Assembly (NCBI GenBank): GCA_019233415.1
Contig: JAFAMK010000399.1
Coordinates: forward strand, 1-34,823
Direction of reading: 5' to 3'
Length of the DNA stretch: 34,823 bases
Source of the DNA: Vulcanimicrobiota bacterium
GTDB lineage: Bacteria > Vulcanimicrobiota > Vulcanimicrobiia > Vulcanimicrobiales > Vulcanimicrobiaceae
A program made the position numbers and the translations under genes. Position 1 is the first letter of the stretch; every line of letters begins with the position of its first letter. Positions 1 through 7,057 of the stretch are shown one piece after another. The notes beneath the pieces are model-generated. The model did no database searches. It was not told where the DNA came from and saw nothing but the letters and a program-made list of their open reading frames with translations.

Positions 1-1
1 C

Positions 2-202
2 GACCGGGCGCAGATGGAAGAGATCGAAATCAGCCACTACGTGCCCGACAGCTCAGGGGACGACCTAGCCTACGCACGGACGTACTTTTTCGGCCACCCC
101 GACTGCGTCCGCAAATTCTATCGAGGCCTCGTAGAACACAAACTAGACCTCTTCAAACACATCCCGACCCCCACCACCCCACAAGAAGACCGCAACCGCT
201 AA
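2..202 (+). CDS. C-terminal end of an unidentified protein (5' end outside window)
   Basis: The reading frame is open from base 2 to the TAA at 200-202. It has no stop upstream, so the gene probably begins before the window. The first ATG inside is at 14, but there is no reason to prefer it as the true start. The visible part is about 66 residues. It is acidic and aromatic in the first half (a stretch ending in FFGHPDCVRKFYRGL) and ends in a Pro/Thr/Arg-rich tail. I do not recognise the family. The gene is followed by 47 bp and then a two-hairpin repeat. Confidence 0.5.
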   Translation, partial: DRAQMEEIEISHYVPDSSGDDLAYARTYFFGHPDCVRKFYRGLVEHKLDLFKHIPTPTTPQEDRNR

Positions 203-249
203 ACGAAGCGAAAGCGGTATTCCCAGGCACGCGGCTGCTGCAATCCGGG

Positions 250-313
250 AAGGCTGACCCCCGTGGTACGGGGGTCCTGCCGACGGGTTCGGCAAGCGCA
301 GCGAGCCGAACCC
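250..313. repeat. 64-bp two-hairpin dispersed repeat, copy A
   Basis: The unit holds two perfect 9-bp stems. Stem 1 is GACCCCCGT (256-264) with ACGGGGGTC (268-276) around a 3-nt loop. Stem 2 is GGGTTCGGC (285-293) with GCCGAACCC (305-313) around an 11-nt loop. A second copy at 1002-1065 matches at 58 of 64 positions by hand count, and a swapped base pair in stem 1 is compensated on the other strand. It ends one base before tRNA-Arg. It resembles a REP/BIME-type extragenic element; function unknown. Confidence 0.8.
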
Positions 314-314
314 T

Positions 315-388
315 GCTCCTGTAGCTCAATTGGATAGAGTGTCGCCCTCCGAAGGCGAAGGTTGCCCGTTCGAGCCGGGCCGGGAGCG
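315..388 (+). tRNA. tRNA-Arg (anticodon CCG)
   Basis: A full cloverleaf can be folded by hand. The acceptor stem pairs GCTCCTG (315-321) with CGGGAGC (381-387) with one G-U pair. The D stem is GCTC/GAGT, and the anticodon stem is TCGCC/GGCGA around loop CTCCGAA. The T stem is GCCCG/CGGGC with loop TTCGAGC. The anticodon CCG (349-351) reads the Arg codon CGG. The discriminator is G388 and CCA is not encoded. The gene sits directly upstream of tadA on the same strand. Confidence 0.95.
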
Positions 389-437
389 GATTTCCCCCTC
401 GTCGAGCACCGAAGACGAGGCATTTCTCCGCCGCGCG

Positions 438-872
438 ATGACGTTGGCCGCCGAAGCGGCGACCCGGGGCGACGTCCCGATCGGCGCCGTGCTGGTCGTG
501 GACGGGCGCGTCTTCGAGGCGCGCAACGAGAAAGAGACCCGGCCGGACCCGACCGCCCACGCCGAGATGCTGGCGATCCGGGCGGCCGCGGAGGCGCTCG
601 GCCGCTGGCGGATCGGCGGCTCGCTCTACGTCACGAAAGAGCCCTGCCCGATGTGCGCCGGGGCGCTCGCCGCCGCGCGGATCGAGCGGCTCGTCTACGG
701 CTGCCGCGATCCGAAGGGAGGGGCGGCGGGATCGGTCATCGATATACTCGGTTCGGCCGCCGTGAACCACCGGGTCGACGTGATCGACGGGGTGCTCGCG
801 GACGAAACCGCCGCACAGCTGCGCGAGTTCTTCGCGGAGAAGCGGCGCGCGGAGAGGTGGTCGAGTGGTTGA
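438..872 (+). CDS. tadA: tRNA-specific adenosine deaminase TadA
   Basis: TadA deaminates adenosine 34 of tRNA-Arg(ACG) to inosine. The zinc-site motifs of the cytidine/deoxycytidylate deaminase fold are present: HAE with catalytic Glu (His codon 558-560, Glu codon 564-566) and PCPMC (Cys codons 645-647 and 654-656). The region PIGAVLVVDG and the C-terminal helix are also typical. The start is uncertain. The ATG at 438 is the first ATG after the tRNA, but homologous sequence (DEAFLRRAM, helix 1) is readable in frame from about 414. Earlier TTG/GTG codons at 330 and 339 lie inside tRNA-Arg, and an ATT at 390 follows the tRNA directly. The stop codon (870-872) lies inside the downstream tRNA-Ser gene. 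Confidence 0.92.
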   Translation: MTLAAEAATRGDVPIGAVLVVDGRVFEARNEKETRPDPTAHAEMLAIRAAAEALGRWRIGGSLYVTKEPCPMCAGALAAARIERLVYGCRDPKGGAAGSVIDILGSAAVNHRVDVIDGVLADETAAQLREFFAEKRRAERWSSG

Positions 873-941
873 AGGCACCCGCCTCGAAAGCGGGCAGACG
901 TTGATAGCGTCTCGAGAGTTCGAATCTCTCCCTCTCCGCCA
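851..941 (+). tRNA. tRNA-Ser (anticodon CGA), CCA encoded
   Basis: The acceptor stem pairs GGAGAGG (851-857) with CCTCTCC (931-937). The anticodon stem CCCGC/GCGGG surrounds loop CTCGAAA, with anticodon CGA at 885-887, which reads UCG. A long variable arm (AGACG/CGTCT) marks it as a class II tRNA. The T stem GAGAG/CTCTC has loop TTCGAAT. G938 is the discriminator and CCA (939-941) is encoded. The first 22 bases overlap the end of tadA. Confidence 0.96.
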
Positions 942-948
942 CGAACGC

Positions 949-979
949 AACGGGCGAGCCCACCAGGCTCGCCCGTTTT
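949..979 (+). terminator. Rho-independent terminator after tRNA-Ser
   Basis: A near-perfect stem, ACGGGCGAGCC paired with GGCTCGCCCGT around the loop CACCA, is followed by a T run (976-979). It starts eight bases after the tRNA CCA, as expected for the end of the tRNA-tadA-tRNA unit. Confidence 0.9.
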
Positions 980-1001
980 GCCATTGATCTCGCCTTTGCG
1001 A

Positions 1002-1065
1002 AAGGCTGACCCGCGTCGGACGCGGGTCATGCCGACGGGTTCGGCAAGCGAAGCGAGCCGAACCC
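1002..1065. repeat. 64-bp two-hairpin dispersed repeat, copy B
   Basis: This is the second copy of the unit at 250-313. Stem 1 is GACCCGCGT (1008-1016) with ACGCGGGTC (1020-1028). Stem 2 is GGGTTCGGC (1037-1045) with GCCGAACCC (1057-1065). Relative to copy A, one C-G pair of stem 1 is a G-C pair, so pairing is kept. The minus-strand gene ending at 1027 reads through most of this copy, and its stop codon lies inside stem 1. Confidence 0.8.
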
Positions 1066-1782
1066 GATCAGTTTCGGGTCGCTGGGCGTTGCGGGGAAGG
1101 TGAAGTCGTGGTTCGTCGCCTCGGCGGTCGCGGTGACGCGGCCAATCTTCAGCGGGCCGTAGAACGTGTGCGTGTAGGTCGCGTGCGAGACGAGCCAGTG
1201 GCCTTCGACGACCTGGTAGTCGCAGGTGAACGTCGTCGTCGCGCCGAGGTACGTCACGCGCGTCGGCAGGTTCGACGCCGTGTCGACGTAGACGTCGTGG
1301 ATGTAGAAGTCGGAATTGTTCCCGTTCGTCAGCGACTGCAGCGGGTCCATCACGATGTGCGCGATGCGGTCGTTCGAGTCGGCGGCGTACTCCGCGTGGT
1401 AGTAGCGCAGCATCGTCACGACGACGTCGGCGTGCGAGGTCTCGCGCGGGTCCTTGAACGTCAGCGGGTCACCCGGCTCGACGTAGGCCAGCGCGTCGCG
1501 CCGGCTCCCGTTGTAGGTCACGCGGAAGTACGAGAGCGCGTCGAAGGTCGGGATCAGCGGGAAGCTGTGCGCGTACTGGCGCTGCCCCTGCGGCAGATCC
1601 TGGAGGACGGCGTAGTCGTCCGCCACGCGCGACTCGACCGCCCGTGAGATCGTCTGATGACGGCGCAACGAGGGGACGTCGACGACGACGTCGGTCTTGT
1701 AGGCGATGTACGCCGGCTTCTGGGCGTACGCGGCCGCCGCCGCATTGGCCGCCTGGCGAAACTGAACGTCGGCGGCGATCAT
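1027..1782 (-). CDS. Protein of unknown function, probably exported, beta-rich
   Basis: This is a roughly 251-residue protein read from the ATG at 1782; a TTG at 1794 would add four residues. Alternating hydrophobic and polar stretches through the second half suggest a beta-rich fold, perhaps LolA-like, but no family is recognised with confidence. The annotated N-terminus lacks a hydrophobic segment. A 17-codon reading frame upstream (1832 to 1779, another frame) encodes a signal-peptide-like stretch and ends in an ATGA overlap with this start, so the real N-terminus may be frameshifted. The last 12 residues (ending PNPSA) are encoded by the two-hairpin repeat at 1002-1065. The gene diverges from the adenylate cyclase gene at 1890. 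Confidence 0.65.
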   Translation of the reverse strand: MIAADVQFRQAANAAAAAYAQKPAYIAYKTDVVVDVPSLRRHQTISRAVESRVADDYAVLQDLPQGQRQYAHSFPLIPTFDALSYFRVTYNGSRRDALAYVEPGDPLTFKDPRETSHADVVVTMLRYYHAEYAADSNDRIAHIVMDPLQSLTNGNNSDFYIHDVYVDTASNLPTRVTYLGATTTFTCDYQVVEGHWLVSHATYTHTFYGPLKIGRVTATAEATNHDFTFPATPSDPKLIGFGSLRLPNPSA

Positions 1783-1889
1783 GCCGCCTCGCAAAGGAGG
1801 GCAGGGAGGAGAACGTTCAAAAGCGCCGTCATCGTGCCGGACTCTTCGCGAACAACGTTCCCCGGTACCGCTGCGTTCCCGGCGCCGGC

Positions 1890-3704
1890 GTGAAGCGCTT
1901 CGCCGACCGCTACACCTTCACGTACGACCTCGCGCCCGAGGCGCTCTGGCGCGCCGTCTCCGACACCGACGCGATCAACCGCGACGCCGGCCTGCCGCCG
2001 GTGCGCTACGCGCTCGAACCGGCCGCGGGCGGAGGGGCGGTCACCGTCGCGCGGGCGCGGACCGGTCCGTTCACGCTCGTCTGGGAGGAACCGCCGTTCA
2101 CGTGGGAGGCGCCGCACCGCGTCGCGGTCGAGCGGCGCTTCCGCGGCGGCCCGTTCGTGCGCTTCGCGAGCGACGTGCGCGTCGTTCCCGACGGCGCCGG
2201 TGCGCGGATCGAGCACGCGGTCGAGCTGGACGCTCGCAACGGCGTGGGTGCGCTGCTCGCGCCGGCCGTCCTCGCGCGCGGCCGGGCCGGCGCGGAGCGC
2301 GCCTACGCGCTCGCCGCGCAGCGCGCGCGTGAGACACCCGCCCTCGCGCCGACGCGCTGGAACGTGCCGGAGGTCGCGCCGGCGAGCGGCACGCGCATCG
2401 CCCGGTTCGTCGAGACGTTCGGCGCGCTGCACCCGCACACCGAGCACGAGCCGGCAATTGCGGCGCGCTTGGCCTCGCTCGTGGAGCACGGCGACGACGG
2501 GGTCGTTGCGAAGATGCGACCGTACGTGCTCGCCGACACGTGGCAGTTGCCGCGCGAGCGTGTCCTGGCGGCGATGCTCGCCGCGACGCGCGGCGGGCTG
2601 CTCGACCTGTCGTGGACGCTGCTTTGCCCGAGCTGCCGCGGGCCGAAGAACGCCGTCGGCTCGCTGGCGGCCGTCGGCGGCGAGGTCCACTGCGACCAGT
2701 GCGGGATCAACTACGGCCCGGACTTCGACCGCAACGTCGAGGTGACGTTCGACGCGCGCCCGTCGGGGCGGACCGCGACGCCCGCGGTCTACTGCGTCCT
2801 CGGCCCGCAGACCGCGCGCCAGACGCTCGCGCAGACCACCGTTCCGTCGGGCGGGACGTTCACGCTCGCCGTCGCGCTGCGGCCCGGCGCCTACGTCGTC
2901 CAGGTGCTCCCCGACCGCCAGGCGCGCTTCACGGTCGAAGAGGACGCCGGCCCGGGGACGCTCGACGTGCGGATCGACGACGAGCGCGCGCGGGTCTCGA
3001 GCTCGGTCGTGCAAGCCGGGACCGTTCAGGTGCGGATCGTGAACGCCAGCGCACGCGACGCCGTCGTGCGCATCACGGAGGCGGAGTTCTCCGACCAGAT
3101 CGCGACCGCCGCCGACGTCACCGCGCTGCAGGCGTTCCGCGACCTGTTTTCGAGCGAGGTGCTGGCGGAAGAGATCGAGCTGGCGATCCGCTCGCTGACG
3201 ATCGTCTTCACCGACGTCGTCGGTTCGACCGCGATGTACGCGAAGACCGGCGACGCGCGCGCATACCGCCTCGTGCGCGATCACTTCGACGCACTGCACG
3301 CGCGCATCGCACTTCACCGCGGTGCGATCGTCAAGACGATCGGTGACGCCGTGATGGCGGTCTTCGTCGACCCGCGCGACGCGCTCGACGCCGCGCTCGG
3401 CTTCGCCGACGCTGCGCTCCCGCTCGCACTGCGGATCGGGATGCACCGCGGTCCCTGCATCGCGATGCGCGCAAACGACCGGCTCGACTATTTCGGTACG
3501 ACGGTCAACGTCGCGTCGCGCGTCGCGCATGCGGCCGGCACGGACGAAATCCTGCTCACCGCTGCGGTCGCCGACGATCCGCGCGTCGCGGAGATGCTGC
3601 CGCCGGGCGAGCGCGGCAGCGTCACGCTGCGCGGCGTTTCCGAGCCGGTCGACGTGATACGGCTGCGGGCAGGCGGGCTGCAGACGGGGAAGCCGGGCTG
3701 GTGA
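1890..3704 (+). CDS. Class III adenylate cyclase with SRPBCC/DUF5939-like N-terminus and zinc ribbon
   Basis: Predicted to make cAMP from ATP. Read from the GTG at 1890 it has 604 residues. Residues 1 to about 150 look like an SRPBCC/START-type fold (starts KRFADRYTFTYDL) as in DUF5939 cyclases. A zinc ribbon has two CxxC pairs (Cys246/249 and Cys268/271). The C-terminal cyclase domain begins near 434. Its metal-binding aspartates are Asp442 (in FTDVVGST) and Asp486 (in KTIGDAVMAVF), Lys482 is a candidate substrate-specifying residue, and Asn540/Arg544 (in YFGTTVNVASR) match the transition-state pair. The frame is open upstream to 1644, but the extra residues are Arg-rich, overlap the divergent gene and look non-coding. 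The stop overlaps the next start by GTGA, implying translational coupling. Confidence 0.88.
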   Translation: MKRFADRYTFTYDLAPEALWRAVSDTDAINRDAGLPPVRYALEPAAGGGAVTVARARTGPFTLVWEEPPFTWEAPHRVAVERRFRGGPFVRFASDVRVVPDGAGARIEHAVELDARNGVGALLAPAVLARGRAGAERAYALAAQRARETPALAPTRWNVPEVAPASGTRIARFVETFGALHPHTEHEPAIAARLASLVEHGDDGVVAKMRPYVLADTWQLPRERVLAAMLAATRGGLLDLSWTLLCPSCRGPKNAVGSLAAVGGEVHCDQCGINYGPDFDRNVEVTFDARPSGRTATPAVYCVLGPQTARQTLAQTTVPSGGTFTLAVALRPGAYVVQVLPDRQARFTVEEDAGPGTLDVRIDDERARVSSSVVQAGTVQVRIVNASARDAVVRITEAEFSDQIATAADVTALQAFRDLFSSEVLAEEIELAIRSLTIVFTDVVGSTAMYAKTGDARAYRLVRDHFDALHARIALHRGAIVKTIGDAVMAVFVDPRDALDAALGFADAALPLALRIGMHRGPCIAMRANDRLDYFGTTVNVASRVAHAAGTDEILLTAAVADDPRVAEMLPPGERGSVTLRGVSEPVDVIRLRAGGLQTGKPGW

Positions 3705-4423
3705 GTTCGCCGAGTCCGCTGTACGACGACCCCGTTCTGGCCGAGGCGTACGCGCGCGTCACCGCAACGAACGTCTACAACGCGGCGTACGAGCGGCCTG
3801 CGGTGCGCGCATTGCTCGGTGCCGTGCGCGGCCTCGACGTCCTGGACGCGGGCTGTGCGGCGGGCGAGCACGCGGTCTGGCTGCAGGCCGACGGCGCACG
3901 GCTCGTCGCGCTCGACGCGAGCGAGACGATGGTGCGCATCACGCGCAGCCGCCTCGGCGACGGTGCGCACGTGCTGCAGGCCGACCTCGCGCAGCCGCTC
4001 CCATTCGCCGACGCGTCGTTCGACGTCGTTCTCTCGTCGCTCACGCTGCACTATCTCGACGACTGGGGTCTGCCGCTGCGCGAGTTCGCGCGCGTGCTGC
4101 GGCCCGGCGGGCGGCTCGTCATCACGACGCACCACCCGTTCCTGCTCCCGATGCTCCGCATGATTGACGACTACGACTACCACACCGTGGCGCTGGTCGA
4201 AGACGCGTTCGACTCCTTCGCCGCCGAGCCGGTGCCGGTGCGCTACTATCACCGGCCGCTCGCGCGGATCGTCGCCGACGTGCTCGGCGCGGGCTTCGTG
4301 ATCCGCGGCCTGCACGAGCCGATGCCGACCGCCGAGGCGGACGCCCGCAACCCGGCCGCCGCGGAACGGCTGCGAAAGCGGCCATGGTTCCTCATCGTCG
4401 ATGCGGAACGCGACTGCCGATGA
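3701..4423 (+). CDS. Class I SAM-dependent methyltransferase
   Basis: This is a 240-residue protein of the Methyltransf_11/25 type. The AdoMet motif I is VLDAGCAAGEH (residues 47-57). An acidic end-of-strand-2 motif (VALDAS) follows, then the DLAQPLPFADASFDVV segment that ends at motif IV. The C-terminal half carries an aromatic, His-rich segment likely to shape the acceptor pocket. The acceptor substrate cannot be told from sequence. The GTG start overlaps the cyclase stop by 4 bp and the stop overlaps the next ATG by 4 bp, so the three genes are probably one transcript. Confidence 0.88.
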   Translation: MSSPSPLYDDPVLAEAYARVTATNVYNAAYERPAVRALLGAVRGLDVLDAGCAAGEHAVWLQADGARLVALDASETMVRITRSRLGDGAHVLQADLAQPLPFADASFDVVLSSLTLHYLDDWGLPLREFARVLRPGGRLVITTHHPFLLPMLRMIDDYDYHTVALVEDAFDSFAAEPVPVRYYHRPLARIVADVLGAGFVIRGLHEPMPTAEADARNPAAAERLRKRPWFLIVDAERDCR

Positions 4424-4845
4424 GTTACGGCGAGAAGCGCTACGAAGAGTTCCGCGTCGGCGACACGACGACGTTCTCGAAGACGATCACCGAGGCCGAC
4501 ATCCTGCTCTTCGCCGCGGTGAGCGGCGACAACTACCCGCTCCACATCGATGCGGAGTACGCAAAGACGACCCGCTTCGGCCAGCGCGCGGCCCACGGCA
4601 TGCTCAGCGCAAGCCTGTTCTCCACCGTGACGGGCCTCATGCTCCAGCGCCCCGGCGGCCTCTACGTCGAACAGTCGGTCCGTTTCCGCCGCCCCGTCTT
4701 CATCGGCGACACGCTGACCGCAACCGCAGAGGTCATCGAGCTGCTGCCCGCCAAACGCCGCCTGCGCGTGCGCACGTTCATCGTCAACCAGCACGGCAAA
4801 ACCGTCGTGGACGGCGAAGGCATCGTCCAGAAGGACGAAGCCTAG
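4420..4845 (+). CDS. MaoC-family (R)-specific enoyl-CoA hydratase
   Basis: This is a 141-residue single hot-dog-fold hydratase predicted to hydrate trans-2-enoyl-CoA to (R)-3-hydroxyacyl-CoA, as PhaJ does. The hydratase-2 motif is clear: Asp37 and His42 in SGDNYPLHID form the catalytic dyad, with AAHGMLSASL following. The start is the ATG at 4420, which overlaps the methyltransferase stop (ATGA) and gives the usual N-terminus (YEEFRVGD). An upstream in-frame GTG/ATG region is less likely. The stop overlaps the convergent SRAP gene stop in the palindrome CTAG (4842-4845). Confidence 0.9.
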   Translation: MSYGEKRYEEFRVGDTTTFSKTITEADILLFAAVSGDNYPLHIDAEYAKTTRFGQRAAHGMLSASLFSTVTGLMLQRPGGLYVEQSVRFRRPVFIGDTLTATAEVIELLPAKRRLRVRTFIVNQHGKTVVDGEGIVQKDEA

Positions 4846-5516
4846 AACAGGCTCTGCTCGACCGGAGCGGGCTCCAGCGCGCGCGGGTCTTCGAATGCCG
4901 GATCGTTCATCGCCGGCGTAACCGGCGTCGCGCGCATCTGCGTGGTGTCGAATGGTACGATCGTCGCGAGCGCGGCCGGCACGTCGCCGTGCAGCCACAC
5001 GTCGACCGCGTCGTCGGCGAGCATCGCCGGCATGCGGTCGTGGAACGGCGTCAGCAGTGCGTTCGGCGGACACGTGACGATCGTGCACGTCTCGACGCGC
5101 GCATCGCGCGGCCCCCAGTTCTCGTACAGCCCCGCGAACGCGAACGGCACGGCGTCGTCGCCGACCGTGAACCGGTACGGCTGGCGCTGCTTCTTCGGCC
5201 CGGTCCACTCGTAGAACCCGTCGGCGAAGATGACGCACCGCCGCCGTTCGAGCGCGGTCCGAAACGCCGGCTTCTCCGCCAACGTCTCGACGCGCGCATT
5301 GATCATCTTCTGCGCGTTCGCATGATCGCGCGCCCAAAACGGCACCAGCCCCCACCGCAGCGTCGTCAACTCCCCGTCGCCGTCATTCCGCGCCGCGAGC
5401 ACGTCCTGCGTCGGCGCAATATTAAACCGCGGCGGATACGGCCGCTGCGGTTTCTTGAACGCCGGGTAGCGCGCAGCCACCCGGTCAGGCGCCGCCAGCG
5501 AGAATCGTGCGCACAT
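4842..5516 (-). CDS. SOS-response-associated peptidase family (SRAP/HMCES/YedK)
   Basis: SRAP proteins form a covalent thiazolidine link to abasic sites in single-stranded DNA and protect them. The protein has 224 residues from the ATG at 5516. That start exposes the catalytic Cys2 (MCARFSL) after Met removal. Asn32 in RFNIAPTQ, the Glu in GFYEW and the His in PFHDRMP are the other family active-site residues. An upstream extension in frame is ignored because Cys2 must be N-terminal. The TGATG at the start means an upstream reading frame ends exactly here. A degenerate copy of this gene's first part lies at 15357-15506 in the same orientation, on the other side of the Rhs island. Confidence 0.93.
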   Translation of the reverse strand: MCARFSLAAPDRVAARYPAFKKPQRPYPPRFNIAPTQDVLAARNDGDGELTTLRWGLVPFWARDHANAQKMINARVETLAEKPAFRTALERRRCVIFADGFYEWTGPKKQRQPYRFTVGDDAVPFAFAGLYENWGPRDARVETCTIVTCPPNALLTPFHDRMPAMLADDAVDVWLHGDVPAALATIVPFDTTQMRATPVTPAMNDPAFEDPRALEPAPVEQSLF

Positions 5517-5769
5517 CAGGTGGACTGCCCAAGAGCATACCCGCTTGAGAAGCGCGCACCAGTCACCAGGACCGTGAAGTTGCATTGCATCGTGCTTAAC
5601 TTAAGACCACAAAGGGCCGGGCCGCGGATGCGGCCTTGCCCGCTGACGACCAGGGAAGAACGTGCGATCATTCGTGGCGGATTCTTCGGCAAAGCTGGAG
5701 CGTCAACGAGGCGAAAGGGACGATCGACGTTTTGAAACTGGCTGCGGTTCAGCGTGATCCCTTTGGACT
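5517..5769. other. Intergenic left boundary of the accessory island
   Basis: No convincing gene is seen. An inverted repeat, GGCCGC (5620-5625) with GCGGCC (5630-5635), extends outward through GGGC/GCCC (5614-5617 and 5638-5641). It has no T run, so it is not a typical terminator. A minus-strand frame 5782-5516 ends at the SRAP start but has no recognisable content. Confidence 0.4.
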
Positions 5770-6753
5770 TTGCTGGGACCACCGGATCACAAGGCGAACG
5801 GCCTTCCGGTGACTGACGAACCTCGGCAATCCACTCCCGGGCGCCACATCGTACTGGCGGCGGCTATCGCCGTGGTGGCGTACGTGGTCTTCGCAAAGTG
5901 GCTTCAGCACCCGGCCGGCTCCCTCGCCGCAGCCCTGATTGGCATTGTTCTGGGCGCTATTTACTACCAAGCCACCGTGACGGTGATTGGCTTTCATCGC
6001 GCTGAAAAGGCGAGGGCACAGATCGATGACACCGAGGCGCGCGAATCCGCCTACGACGCCGTACGCGCCGTCATTTTAGCGGTCCCGCTAGGCGATCCGC
6101 ATGCGATCCTACCGAACTTAGAGACGGCGCTGTTCATCCTCGCAGAGGCGAAGGGAGTTCTCGAACGCGCCGATCATGGCTCAGACAACATTGAGGGCAA
6201 GGCGACGACGCTGATATCGATCGTCGCCGGAGCGTCCAGCGCATTGGGGATATTTGGGCTGACGAAAGAAGGACGCGCCGTTGTCGCCGCGCCGCTGATC
6301 CTGCTCGCGTTTTTCTTCACCGCAATCGCGCTCGGCTGTCTACTGTACATCGTCAGATCAAAGCGTTTCGACAGTCCTGGGGTTGAACCGTTTATCTCGC
6401 CTGCTATTGTTTCTGAAGACAATCGCGTCGGCATCGCTTTGTTGCTCGCTCGGGACTATCATCTTGCGACGGACAGCTTGCTTCGAGCGATCCGATATGA
6501 GCCGCTAGCCTTGTTCATTGCGTATGTCGCGATCGCAGCTGCGGCGGGCCTGGTACTCCTGAACGCAGCGACCGGTATGCCATGGTGGGGCGGGACGACG
6601 ACCTCCCAGCCCAGCGCACCCCCTAGCGTGGCAGCCACAAGCCCGGGTCCAGCAAGGTCGCCTCGCACTGGGACACCAGCGAGGCACCTTAACCCCGGCA
6701 AGCCGTCGCCCCGGCCTTCAGCGCTGCCGACCGGGAACCGATCAAGGCCTTAA
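5770..6753 (+). CDS. Multi-pass membrane protein of unknown function
   Basis: This is a 327-residue protein from TTG 5770, or 314 residues from GTG 5809; neither has a strong ribosome site. Five hydrophobic segments are visible: about residues 27-45, 52-75, 147-167, 172-198 and 246-270. A soluble helical stretch lies between the second and third. The third segment follows DNIEGKATTLISIVAG. A helix opened by a KAxxL-type motif is seen in several small membrane proteins of conflict systems (SLATT and Pycsar effector types), but that resemblance is by eye only. The last 50 residues are Pro/Ser/Thr-rich with no predicted fold. It is the first gene of a unit that continues into two tiny peptides and ends in the terminator at 7058. 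Confidence 0.7.
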   Translation: MLGPPDHKANGLPVTDEPRQSTPGRHIVLAAAIAVVAYVVFAKWLQHPAGSLAAALIGIVLGAIYYQATVTVIGFHRAEKARAQIDDTEARESAYDAVRAVILAVPLGDPHAILPNLETALFILAEAKGVLERADHGSDNIEGKATTLISIVAGASSALGIFGLTKEGRAVVAAPLILLAFFFTAIALGCLLYIVRSKRFDSPGVEPFISPAIVSEDNRVGIALLLARDYHLATDSLLRAIRYEPLALFIAYVAIAAAAGLVLLNAATGMPWWGGTTTSQPSAPPSVAATSPGPARSPRTGTPARHLNPGKPSPRPSALPTGNRSRP

Positions 6754-6779
6754 GGGGTTATCAATTGCGGGAGAGAACC

Positions 6780-6926
6780 ATGAAGTTCGTGACGCAAAAA
6801 TCGAACACTGCGAATAGCGGCGGAGGAAAGGGCAGCGGCGCGAGCAGCGCGTCGAACGCGTCCGCCTCAGCGTTCGGTTCGCTGCCGTCCGTACCGACCT
6901 CAATGGTCGTCTCAACGCGGAACTGA
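6780..6926 (+). CDS. 48-aa Ser/Ala/Asn/Gly-rich small peptide
   Basis: A good ribosome site (GGGAGAG) lies just upstream of the ATG at 6780, and the frame runs 48 codons to TGA 6924-6926. The peptide starts MKFVTQKS, then is low-complexity (GGGKGSGASSASNASASA) and ends VVSTRN. It follows the membrane-protein gene by 26 bp, and its stop overlaps the next start as TGATG. The function is unknown. The ribosome site and the coupling are the evidence that it is translated. Confidence 0.55.
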   Translation: MKFVTQKSNTANSGGGKGSGASSASNASASAFGSLPSVPTSMVVSTRN

Positions 6927-7051
6927 TGGCCGATTCACAAACACCTGCCCCGCCTCCACCCCCGTCCAGCGGGGGTGGTCCATTCGCTCCGATGCCGGCG
7001 ACGCCGATGACGCCCATCTCGAAAGGCGGATCTACGGGGCCGAAAAAGTAA
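6926..7051 (+). CDS. 41-aa Pro/Gly-rich small peptide
   Basis: The ATG at 6926 shares a base with the previous stop (TGATG), pointing to translational coupling. The 41 residues include a run of five prolines, a GGG, repeated P-M-P/T-P motifs and a basic end (STGPKK). No fold is predicted. It is the last frame before the terminator at 7058, so the membrane protein and both peptides form a closed unit. Confidence 0.5.
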   Translation: MADSQTPAPPPPPSSGGGPFAPMPATPMTPISKGGSTGPKK

Positions 7052-7057
7052 GCCGAA

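Noticed and set aside
1779..3530. Minus-strand frame of 583 codons
   Set aside because: It is antisense to the adenylate cyclase gene. Only its last 18 codons (signal-peptide-like) are of interest and are reported separately.
5614..5641. Hairpin as a terminator for SRAP or the membrane protein unit
   Set aside because: There is no T run on either side, and it does not lie after a gene end.
4401..5735. Plus-strand frame of 444 codons across maoC and SRAP
   Set aside because: It is Arg/Pro/His-rich and crosses two genes with clear motifs in other frames.
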